Shown here one piece after another: positions 36,590 through 44,210 of a stretch of 64,000 bases of DNA. Origin of the DNA: Planctomycetota bacterium (GTDB lineage: Bacteria; Planctomycetota; Planctomycetia; Pirellulales; Pirellulaceae); assembly GCA_016872725.1 (NCBI GenBank), contig VGZC01000019.1, positions 24,342 through 88,341 of the forward strand, given 5' to 3'. A program made the position numbers and the translations under genes. The notes under the pieces were generated by a model. It had not been told where the DNA came from and did no database searches. It saw only the letters and a list, made by a program, of their open reading frames with translations. Within the stretch, counting starts at the first letter, position 1. The number at the start of each line of letters is the position of its first letter.

Positions 36590-38011
36590 ATGATGGATGC
36601 CCGCCGATCGACGGAGACCTCCGCGCGAACCGTTTGCCGGCGGTGGTTCGTGCGCGACTGCGGCGTGGCGCTCGGCGCGATCGCCGCGGGGCTGCTCGAT
36701 AGACGCGCCGCGCGGGCCTGCGACGATCCGCCCGCCCCACGCGCCCCCCACCACGCGGCGAAAGCCAAACGCGTGATCTACCTGTTCCAGGCCGGAGCCC
36801 CGAGCCATCTGGAACTGTTCGACCACAAGCCGGAACTCGCGAAACGGAACGGTCAGCTTCCGCCCGCGGAGATATTGAAGGGGTACCGCGCCGCGTTCAT
36901 CAATCCCAACTCGGCCCTGCTTGGCCCCAAGTTCGCCTTCGCACGGCACGGGCAATGTGGGATGGAGTTGAGCGAGGTACTGCCGCACACGGCGAGGATC
37001 GCCGACGATCTGTGCCTCATTCGGACGATGCGAACCGAGGCGGTCAATCACGCTCCGGCGCAGATCATGATAAATACCGGATCGCAGCAATTCGGGCGTC
37101 CGAGTTTCGGAGCATGGACGATCTATGGACTCGGCAGCGAGGCCGAGGAGTTGCCGGGATTCGTCGTGTTGACGAGCGCGAAGGGGACGAGCGGGGGGGC
37201 GAGCAACTACGGGTGCGGGTTCCTTCCGACCGTCTTTAGCGGCACACCGTTTCGAAGCGCGGGCGACCCGGTCCTCTATCTTTCCAACCCGCCGGGAATC
37301 GATGCCGAATCGCAGCGCGCGTCGCTCGACGCCATCCGCCGCCTCAACGGCCTCTCGCGCGAACGGGTCGGCGATCCCGAGATCGACGCGCGGCTCAGCG
37401 CCTACGAAATGGCCTTTCGGCTGCAGACGAGCGCGCCCGAACTGATGGACCTCTCGGACGAAACGCAGGCGACACTCGACGCCTACGGTGTCCGCGATCC
37501 GAACGCGGGCACGTTCGCTCGGAATTGCCTGCTCGCCCGCCGCCTTGTCGAGCGGGGCGTACGGTTCGTGCAACTGTTCCACGAGGTCTGGGATCAGCAC
37601 GGCAATTTGACGGCGGGTGTCAAGCAGAACGCGCTCGACACCGACCAACCGAGCGCGGCGCTGGTCGCCGACCTGAAGCAACGCGGCCTGTTGGACGACA
37701 CGATCGTCGTCTGGGGCGGCGAATTCGGGCGAACGCCGATGGTCCAGGGTGGAAACGACGGGCGCGACCACCACAACCGGTCGTTCAGCGTGTGGCTCGC
37801 GGGTGGAGGCGTGCGCGCGGGCGTCACCCACGGGATGACGGACGATCTCGGATTCAACGTCGCGACCGACCCGGTGCACGTGCACGATCTTCACGCGACC
37901 CTCCTGCATCTGTTGGGCTTGGACCACACGCGTTTGACGTTCCGGTTCCAGGGCCGAGACTATCGGTTGACCGACGTGCACGGATCGGTCGTCGACGGCC
38001 TGCTGGCCTAA
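36590..38011 (+). CDS. DUF1501 family protein, Tat-exported (second copy)
   Basis: 473 residues. A leader with CRRWFVRDCG is twin-arginine type. The core shows the same landmarks as the copy at 25349: RVIYLFQAGAPSHLELFDHK, VLPHTARIADDLCLIRTMRTEAVNHAP, IVVWGGEFGRTP, GRDHHNRSFSVWLAGGGVRAG and DLHATLLHLLGLDH. ATG 36590 (or 36593) has GGGGAGA seven bases upstream. It is 94 bp after the DUF1549 gene, repeating the two-gene layout of 22112-26830, and is followed by the 61-bp repeats. Confidence 0.92.
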   Translation: MMDARRSTETSARTVCRRWFVRDCGVALGAIAAGLLDRRAARACDDPPAPRAPHHAAKAKRVIYLFQAGAPSHLELFDHKPELAKRNGQLPPAEILKGYRAAFINPNSALLGPKFAFARHGQCGMELSEVLPHTARIADDLCLIRTMRTEAVNHAPAQIMINTGSQQFGRPSFGAWTIYGLGSEAEELPGFVVLTSAKGTSGGASNYGCGFLPTVFSGTPFRSAGDPVLYLSNPPGIDAESQRASLDAIRRLNGLSRERVGDPEIDARLSAYEMAFRLQTSAPELMDLSDETQATLDAYGVRDPNAGTFARNCLLARRLVERGVRFVQLFHEVWDQHGNLTAGVKQNALDTDQPSAALVADLKQRGLLDDTIVVWGGEFGRTPMVQGGNDGRDHHNRSFSVWLAGGGVRAGVTHGMTDDLGFNVATDPVHVHDLHATLLHLLGLDHTRLTFRFQGRDYRLTDVHGSVVDGLLA

Positions 38012-38082
38012 GGGCTCGAGTTCCGCCTTGCTGTCGCGCGCATCGCGGCGCCCTTCCCATCCTTCGTCTTTCCCGCCTCCCA

Positions 38083-38143
38083 CTCGCCTCCGCGCCGCGA
38101 GCCTGGCGGCTCGCAGCGCTCGGCTTCGGGTTTCACGAGGAGA
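38083..38143 (+). repeat. 61-bp direct repeat, copy 1
   Basis: Identical over 61 bp to 38209-38269, with starts 126 bp apart. Each copy contains a hairpin (GCGAGCC-TGGC-GGCTCGC) and ends in ACGAGGAGA. This copy is followed by spacer rather than a start codon. Confidence 0.95.
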
Positions 38144-38208
38144 CGCTCCGTTCCCTATTGCGTCTCCATGCTCCATACTGCGGCTTTCACCCTTCCCAGC
38201 GTCCCCCC

Positions 38209-38269
38209 CTCGCCTCCGCGCCGCGAGCCTGGCGGCTCGCAGCGCTCGGCTTCGGGTTTCACGAGGAGA
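38209..38269 (+). repeat. 61-bp direct repeat, copy 2, carrying the ribosome-binding site of the next gene
   Basis: Same 61 bp as copy 1. Its terminal GAGGAGA is the Shine-Dalgarno sequence for the ATG at 38276, six bases later, so the repeat forms the 5' leader of the downstream gene. Confidence 0.95.
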
Positions 38270-38275
38270 TCCGCC

Positions 38276-39706
38276 ATGCATCGACGTCGCTTCCTCGAAA
38301 GGGCCGGCCGAGCGTCCGCGCTGGCAATGGGCGCGCGGTCGGAGTGGTTCCGCGCGTTGGCATTCGCCCAACCGCAAACCACAACGCTCGAACCGGTCCG
38401 TGGACCCTTGCGGGTGTCCGCTCGGAATCCGCGCTATTTCCGCGACGGGAACGATCGTGAGGTATTGCTTGTGGGTTCCCACACCTGGAACTCGCTGGTC
38501 GACATGGGCCGGAACGACCCGCCCGAGGCGTTTGATTTCGATGCGTATCTGGATTTCCTCGCGCGCTATGGGCACAACTTCATCCGGCTCTGGGCCTGGG
38601 ATTCGACGACGTGGGACACGCGGGCGAACGGGCGGCTCGGCAAGGATTTCATCCATCACTGCGCGCCGCTCCCTTGGGCGCGGACCGGACCGGGCACCGC
38701 TCGCGACGGAAAACCCCGATTCGATCTGGAGCAATTCAATCCCGCCTATTTCGACCGCCTTCGGTCGCGCGTGAGCGCGGCGGGCCGGCGCGGCATCTAC
38801 GTTTCGGTCATGCTGTTCGAGGGGTGGGGCATGTTCCACGGAAATCGGCGTCGAGGCGCCAAGGACGCGTGGGCGTGGACCAGCCATCCGTTTCACCCGG
38901 AAAACAACCGCGGCGGAATCGACGCCGCGGAAAAAGTCCATAGCCTCGCTCATCCCGAAGTCAACGCGATCCAGGCCGCCTATATCCGGAAGGTCGTCGA
39001 CACGGTCCATGATCTGGACAACGTGCTTTACGAAGTGATCAACGAGGGCGGCGAGAAGGAATGGGATTGGTGGGTCGTGGCGACGATCCGCGAGTACGAA
39101 GGGAGCAAGCGCGAGCAACACCCGATCGGAATCACGGGCCACGGCGCGGAGCGCCTTAAAGACATGCTGGCAAGCCCGGCCGATTGGATCTCGCCCGGGT
39201 CCCAAGACGGTTTTCGAGACGATCCTCCGGCGTGGTCCGGCAACAAGGTGAGCCTGCTGGACACGGATCACGTTTGGGGTGTCGGCGGAAACGGAGCTTG
39301 GGTGTGGAAGAGCCTGATGCGAGGGCACAACCCGCTGTTCATGGATCCCTATGACGGCCGTGTGCTCGGGAATCGATTCGATCCGCAATGGGAGCCCGTT
39401 CGACACAATCTCGGCCACGCGCTCCGTCTGGTCCGACGATGGGACCTGGCGGCGATGGCGCCCCGAGACGATCTGGCGTCGACGAAGTTCTGCCTGGCCG
39501 ATCCGGGTAACGCCTACGCGGTCTTTGTGCCCGCCGGCAGGAACGCGATGGTCGCGTTGAGCCAAACCAAGAACCGGTTCGCCGTGGAATGGACCGATGC
39601 GTCGAACGGCAAGACGGTCGCGGGGGGCGCGGTCGAGGGCGGCGCGGATCGGCAGTTCACGGCCCCGTTCCAGAACGATGCCGTATTGGAATTGCGTTCT
39701 TTCTAG
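38276..39706 (+). CDS. DUF4038/apiosidase-like glycoside hydrolase, Tat-type leader
   Basis: 476 residues. The leader MHRRRFLERAGRASALAMG is twin-arginine-like. A TIM-barrel glycosidase follows (about 60-400): SHTWNSLVDMG, the YLDFLARYGHNFIRLWAWDS strand-helix, VSVMLFEGWGMF and VLYEVINEGG, where N-E is the expected acid/base position. The last 70 residues form a beta-sandwich resembling a putative collagen-binding domain. Family members release sugars from branched plant or algal polysaccharides; the exact linkage is unknown. The start is fixed by the repeat-borne GAGGAGA. The sialidase gene follows after 25 bp, probably co-transcribed. Confidence 0.8.
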   Translation: MHRRRFLERAGRASALAMGARSEWFRALAFAQPQTTTLEPVRGPLRVSARNPRYFRDGNDREVLLVGSHTWNSLVDMGRNDPPEAFDFDAYLDFLARYGHNFIRLWAWDSTTWDTRANGRLGKDFIHHCAPLPWARTGPGTARDGKPRFDLEQFNPAYFDRLRSRVSAAGRRGIYVSVMLFEGWGMFHGNRRRGAKDAWAWTSHPFHPENNRGGIDAAEKVHSLAHPEVNAIQAAYIRKVVDTVHDLDNVLYEVINEGGEKEWDWWVVATIREYEGSKREQHPIGITGHGAERLKDMLASPADWISPGSQDGFRDDPPAWSGNKVSLLDTDHVWGVGGNGAWVWKSLMRGHNPLFMDPYDGRVLGNRFDPQWEPVRHNLGHALRLVRRWDLAAMAPRDDLASTKFCLADPGNAYAVFVPAGRNAMVALSQTKNRFAVEWTDASNGKTVAGGAVEGGADRQFTAPFQNDAVLELRSF

Positions 39707-39731
39707 TCCATGCCAACGTGGGGAGACAACC

Positions 39732-40793
39732 ATGGCGTCACAATCGCGTTTCCGCGGATTCTTGCCCGCTATCCGGATGGGGTTCGTCGCGGGGCTCGCC
39801 GTTTCCGCATGCGCCGCAAGGGCCGGCGCCCAGCACAAGATCGTCTGCGCGGACGCGGGTGCCGGCGCGTACGAGGCGTTTCCCGACGTGTGCCGGCTCA
39901 AGGACGGCCGCTTGATGGTCGTCATGTACGCGGGATATGGCCATGTCTCGTTACCCAATGACGGGCATCCGCGCGGCGGCCGGGTCGCGTCGTGCACGTC
40001 GTCCGACGAGGGCCGAACGTGGAGTCCCGCGTCGGTCGTGGTCGACACGCCGCACGACGACCGCGATCCATCGATCGTGCGGCTCAAGAGCGGCCGCCTG
40101 ATCTGCAACTTCTTTTCGCTCGGAACGAGCGACCAACCCGGTTCGCCGTGGACGGGTCACGGGTCATGGATGACGGTGTCGGACGACCAGGGCGCGACGT
40201 GGTCGGAGCCGGCGCGGATCGCGGCGGACGCGTATTGCAGCGCGCCGATCCGCGAGCTATCCGATGGACGGCTCGTGCTGGGCCTCTACCGCGAAGGCCC
40301 CGACGGCGCCTCCGGCGCGGTGGTCTCCAGCGATGATCAGGGAGCCACGTGGAGCGAGGTCGTCATCATCGACAACGGAGGCATCCGGCTCGACGCCGAA
40401 ACCGACGTGATCGAACTGAGCGACAAGACGCTCTACGCCGTCCAGCGGCCCGCGATGTGTTTCGCCCGCTCCACCGATCGAGGTCGGACCTGGACCGTTT
40501 CCAAGCCGATCGGATTCAAAGGCCATTGCCCCTATCTGCTCCGCGCTCCCGGCGACATCATCCTGCTCGCCCATCGCGTGCCCGCGACCAGCCTGCATTA
40601 CAGTATCGACGAATGCGCGACGTGGAGCGCCAACGTGGTGGTCGACGAGGTCGGCGGCGCCTATCCGTCCATGGTCGTGCTCAAAGACGGAAGCGTACTG
40701 ATCGTGTACTACGAGGAAGGCGACGGCTCGAACATCCGCTGCAAACGGTTCCGCGCGACGCGCGATGGCATCGTCTGGATGTCCGTCGATTGA
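39732..40793 (+). CDS. BNR-repeat sialidase-family protein, secreted
   Basis: 353 residues with a signal peptide (about 1-33). Asp-box motifs (S-x-D-x-G-x-T-W) recur: SSDEGRTW, SDDQGATW twice, STDRGRTW and a degenerate SIDECATW, giving the six-bladed sialidase propeller. RDPSIVRL corresponds to an RIP-like segment. It may hydrolyse sialic acid or a related nonulosonic acid, or another uronic sugar, outside the cell. GGGGAGA lies nine bases before the start. It converges with the serine hydrolase gene across the 47-bp repeats. Confidence 0.88.
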   Translation: MASQSRFRGFLPAIRMGFVAGLAVSACAARAGAQHKIVCADAGAGAYEAFPDVCRLKDGRLMVVMYAGYGHVSLPNDGHPRGGRVASCTSSDEGRTWSPASVVVDTPHDDRDPSIVRLKSGRLICNFFSLGTSDQPGSPWTGHGSWMTVSDDQGATWSEPARIAADAYCSAPIRELSDGRLVLGLYREGPDGASGAVVSSDDQGATWSEVVIIDNGGIRLDAETDVIELSDKTLYAVQRPAMCFARSTDRGRTWTVSKPIGFKGHCPYLLRAPGDIILLAHRVPATSLHYSIDECATWSANVVVDEVGGAYPSMVVLKDGSVLIVYYEEGDGSNIRCKRFRATRDGIVWMSVD

Positions 40794-40813
40794 CCGGAAC
40801 GACCGTCCCCGGC

Positions 40814-40924
40814 CGGTCGCGGCGCTGGGCGATTGGGGACAATCGCCCTACGTGAATGGTCGGTCGCGGCGCTGGGCGATTGGGGACAATCGCCCTACGT
40901 GAATGGTCGGTCGCGGCGCTGGGC
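40814..40924. terminator. Tandem 47-bp repeat with hairpins between convergent genes
   Basis: Two full 47-bp units (40814-40860, 40861-40907) plus a 17-bp partial third (40908-40924) fill the gap after the sialidase gene, ending at the stop codon of the minus-strand serine hydrolase. Each full unit holds an 8-bp perfect stem GGGCGATT / AATCGCCC with loop GGGGAC. Position and symmetry fit a doubled bidirectional terminator; there is no T-tract. Confidence 0.7.
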
Positions 40925-42079
40925 CTAGCGGCCGAACCGCTCGACGGCCCACGTCTGGAAACCGCGGCGGATCTCCGAGTCGTCGCCGTTTCCGAATTTC
41001 GCGCGCTGGATGAGCAGTACGAAGACCAGGTCTTGGTCAGGATCGATCCAGACCTGCGTGCCAAAGGCGCCGCCGTGACCGAATGTTCCGGGCCGAAGCA
41101 TCCCGGTCACACCGGCCGGCTCGCGCACGACGCACCAACCGTAACCCCATCCGTTACCGGATGTGAAACCGGTCGTCAGAGTCCCGGTCTGGATCCGCGT
41201 CATGTCCCGCACCGATGCGTCGGAGAGGACGCGGACTCCATCGAGCTCGCCGCCTCGGAGGATCGCTCGGTGGAATCGCGCGAGATCGGCGGCCGTCGAG
41301 AACAATCCCGCCGACGGGTTCGGCGTTCGATCGGCTTCGAAATCCGTGATCCAGTGCCGAACGGGCGCGAGGGTTCCGGGAGTCTTGCCGGGTTCGTACA
41401 GCCGAGCAATCCGGCTCCGCTGCTCCTCCGACGGCTGGAATGTCGTGTCCTTCATGCCAAGCGGTTCGAAGATGCGTTGTGACAGAAATCGGTCATACGG
41501 GGTCCCGCCCGCGACCTCGATGATCCGACCGCAAACGGTGAGACCCGGACTGTATTGCCAGCGCGTGCCTGGTTCGAAGTCGAGCGGTCTCCTGGCCAAT
41601 TCGTCGGCCGTCTCGGCGAGAGTTCCCTCGTTTTGCTGGCTGCCGCCCAATCCCGACGTATGCGTAAGGAGATGCCGCACGGTCATGAGTTCTTTCGGAG
41701 CCTCGCCGCTCTTCAGCTTCGATTCTCCGAACGCCGGGATGTGTTTTGACACCGGATCATCGAGACGGACCTTCCCCTCGTCGACCAGGATCATCAGCGC
41801 CGCGGCCGTGATCGGTTTCGTCATCGACGCGATTCCGAAAAGGGCCGTGTCGCGCATCGCCGTGTTCGAATCGAGGTCGGCCTTGCCGACGGCTTGCACG
41901 TCAAGGACACCGTCGCGGTTCGCGACAAGCGTCACGGCGCCGGAGATCTTGCCCCCTTCGACGTACTTTGCCAGTTGCTCCGCCAGGCTCGGCTCGTACG
42001 CGAAAGTCGCCGCGGCGCGCGACGCGAAAACGAACAACATGGAGAACGTGACGAGTTTCCGAATGGAGTGACAGGGCAT
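40925..42079 (-). CDS. Serine hydrolase, beta-lactamase/class C family, secreted
   Basis: 384 residues with a signal peptide (cleavage near 26). Catalytic landmarks: S85-x-x-K88 in SMTK, Y176 in WQYSPG, and the third box as H335 in GHGG. This matches the EstB/PBP4-like esterase branch more than true beta-lactamases, so ester or D-peptide hydrolysis in the periplasm is likely. ATG 42079 is chosen over an upstream in-frame ATG (42121) because it begins the leader. A candidate promoter is at 42142-42171, and transcription ends in the 47-bp repeats. Confidence 0.9.
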   Translation of the reverse strand: MPCHSIRKLVTFSMLFVFASRAAATFAYEPSLAEQLAKYVEGGKISGAVTLVANRDGVLDVQAVGKADLDSNTAMRDTALFGIASMTKPITAAALMILVDEGKVRLDDPVSKHIPAFGESKLKSGEAPKELMTVRHLLTHTSGLGGSQQNEGTLAETADELARRPLDFEPGTRWQYSPGLTVCGRIIEVAGGTPYDRFLSQRIFEPLGMKDTTFQPSEEQRSRIARLYEPGKTPGTLAPVRHWITDFEADRTPNPSAGLFSTAADLARFHRAILRGGELDGVRVLSDASVRDMTRIQTGTLTTGFTSGNGWGYGWCVVREPAGVTGMLRPGTFGHGGAFGTQVWIDPDQDLVFVLLIQRAKFGNGDDSEIRRGFQTWAVERFGR

Positions 42080-42141
42080 GGCATGCGTCTCCCGTTCGTC
42101 ATAGGATGCCGAACTGCACATCGGCCGAGCAACGGACGGTT

Positions 42142-42171
42142 ATCCTAGTTCGCGCGGAACGGCGCGGGCAA
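42142..42171 (-). promoter_or_regulatory. Candidate sigma70 promoter for the serine hydrolase
   Basis: On the minus strand: TTGCCC (complement of 42166-42171), 18-bp spacer, TAGGAT (complement of 42142-42147), 63 bp before the ATG. It sits in the 211-bp divergent gap with the AcuI-like gene. Confidence 0.45.
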
Positions 42172-42290
42172 GTACGCTTGTCGATTCGAGGAATGGCGGT
42201 CGTTGACGTCGTCGGTCGTGTGCAATCGGCGGCTTCCGGACGGCTCACGAACGCCGGTGGATCCGCGGTGGGCAGGAGGACGCACACGAT

Positions 42291-43409
42291 ATGAACGAGG
42301 ACGCGAATCCGATCAATGGACAAGGACGTGGCGCGGGCGACGGAACGGGCGAAGGACTTGGCCAGGGTCCTCATGGCATTCGCGAGGGCGAGTCGCGCCG
42401 AGCCTTGCCCGAGTCGATCCGGTGTTTCCTCGTGGAGAGGACGGAGAAGGAACGCACGTCGGGTTCCGTGACGACGCGTCCGTTCGCCGAACTTCCCGAC
42501 GGAGATGTGGTGATCCGGGTCGCCTGGTCCTCGCTGAACTACAAGGATGCGCTCGCCGCGCTCGGGCATCCTGGGGTCGCTCGAAAACTGCCGCACGTTC
42601 CGGGCATCGATGCGGCGGGCTACGTGGTCCACAGCGATGCCGATCCGTTTGTACCCGGGCGCCCCGTGTTGGTGACGGGGTATGAACTCGGCGCGGGGCG
42701 GTGGGGAGGGTGGTCAAGCCATATCCGAGTCCCGGCCGACTGGGTCGTTCCGCTCCCCGACGGATTGACGCTGCGCGAATCGATGGTCTTGGGCACGGCC
42801 GGATTCACGGCCGCCATGTCGGTCGCCGCGCTGGCGGCTCACGGCATTTCGCCCGACTCGGGTCCGATCGCGGTCACCGGGGCGACGGGCGGCGTCGGCT
42901 GCCTGGCCGTATCGATGCTCAGTCGGTTGGGCTACCATGTCGCGGCCGTCACGGGCAAAGCGGACCGCAAGGCATGGCTCGCCGATCTCGGCGCGCGGGA
43001 AATCCTCGCGCGTTCCGACGTGCTCGACACGACCCCTCGCGCCCTGCTTTCGGCGCGCTGGGCCGGCGCGGTCGATACGGTGGGCGGTCCCGTGCTCGCG
43101 ACGCTCGTGCGTTCGACAAAGGTCGATGGATGCGTGGCGGCATGCGGTTTGGTGGGAGGCGCCGACCTCGCGCTGACGGTCTACCCGTTCCTGCTGCGCG
43201 GCGTGCATCTCGCGGGAATCGACTCGGCGCTTTGCCCCTATGCCAAGCGCCGCGCGCTATGGCGTCACCTTGCCGGCGACTGGAAGCCCAGGGATCTCGA
43301 TCGACTCGCCACCGATGTCGTACTCGACGACGTCGGCCCCCGCATCGATGCGATCCTGGCGGGACGCATCGCGGGCAGGACCGTGATTCGAGTCGGCGAC
43401 GGATCATGA
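42291..43409 (+). CDS. AcuI/YhdH-family NADPH-dependent acryloyl-CoA reductase-like oxidoreductase
   Basis: 372 residues of the medium-chain reductase superfamily. GroES-like part: VAWSSLNYKDALAALG and PHVPGIDAAG; cofactor part: VTGATGGVG near 205-213 and DTVGGPVLATLV. YhdH/AcuI members reduce acryloyl-CoA or similar enoyl compounds with NADPH and need no zinc. The first 42 residues are Gly-rich and absent from the family's usual length of about 330, so translation may begin later; ATG 42291 has AGGAGGA upstream. The stop codon at 43407-43409 is followed in the same frame by the GH36 remnant. Confidence 0.87.
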   Translation: MNEDANPINGQGRGAGDGTGEGLGQGPHGIREGESRRALPESIRCFLVERTEKERTSGSVTTRPFAELPDGDVVIRVAWSSLNYKDALAALGHPGVARKLPHVPGIDAAGYVVHSDADPFVPGRPVLVTGYELGAGRWGGWSSHIRVPADWVVPLPDGLTLRESMVLGTAGFTAAMSVAALAAHGISPDSGPIAVTGATGGVGCLAVSMLSRLGYHVAAVTGKADRKAWLADLGAREILARSDVLDTTPRALLSARWAGAVDTVGGPVLATLVRSTKVDGCVAACGLVGGADLALTVYPFLLRGVHLAGIDSALCPYAKRRALWRHLAGDWKPRDLDRLATDVVLDDVGPRIDAILAGRIAGRTVIRVGDGS

Positions 43410-43448
43410 TTCGGTGCGGCGGAACGCGGTGGAACCCCGACCATCATC

Positions 43449-44105
43449 GGATACCTGCGATTCTGGGACGAATTGACTCGGCGAAATCCCGGCGTCTGGA
43501 TCGATTCGTGCGCAAGCGGAGGCCGCCGCAAACACCTCGAGACGATGCGACGCTCGGTGCCCCTCCTGCGGAGCGACTACTTCCATGACCCCGAGTCGCA
43601 GCAGGGCCACACCTACGGGCTGTCGCTCTGGTTGCCGTACCATGGTTCCGGCTTGGGCGCGACCGGTCCCTATTTCTTTCGCAGTTGCATCTTCCCGGCG
43701 TCGCGCGTGGGTTGGGACACGCGCAAGGCGGACATGGACTACGCGCTGTTGCGCCGGATGATCGCCGAGTTCAAACGCGTCGAGCCGTATCTGCTGAGTG
43801 ACTACTATCCGCTCACACCCTACGACCTCGACAAGAAATCGTGGATGGCGTGTCAGTTGGACGATCCCGAGCGGGGCGGCGGCGCGATCCAGGTTTTCCG
43901 CCGCGCCGAGTGCGCGGGCGGGTCCATCACGATTCGACTGCGGGGACTCGATCCGGAGTCGACGTATTCGCTCGAAAGCCCCGACGGGCGGCCGACGCAA
44001 TCCGTACCAGGCGACGTCTTGCTGCGCGAGGGTCTCCGCATCACAATCGACGGCCGTCCGGGCAGCGCGCTGCTGGTGTATCAACGCGTGAACCGCGCGA
44101 AGTAG
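43449..44105 (+). pseudogene. C-terminal remnant of a GH36 alpha-galactosidase
   Basis: About 218 codons aligning with residues about 660-890 of the complete GH36 protein encoded downstream at 44211: IDSCASGGRRKHLETMRRSVPL, LRSDY (the acid/base Asp region), YGLSLWLPYHGSG and YPLTPYDLDKK. The first 650 residues, including the nucleophile region, are missing. Similarity begins 40 bp after the AcuI stop in the same frame, with no clear start codon (TTG 43473 at best), so a deletion probably joined the two. It is not expected to be active. Confidence 0.8.
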
Positions 44106-44210
44106 CGGCCCATCGCCACCGAACGCCGGGTTGTTGAAAACGCCTGGGTTCGCGAAGCGGCGGACCGGGTCGCGTATCCTTTTCAAGACCATCATCATCG
44201 GAGACGCGTC

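Noticed and set aside
36464..40108. A 1214-codon open frame on the minus strand
   Set aside because: It runs antisense through four well-supported genes and the 61-bp repeats; no family features.
40814..40924. CRISPR-like array
   Set aside because: The 47-bp units are directly adjacent with no spacers and there are no cas genes.
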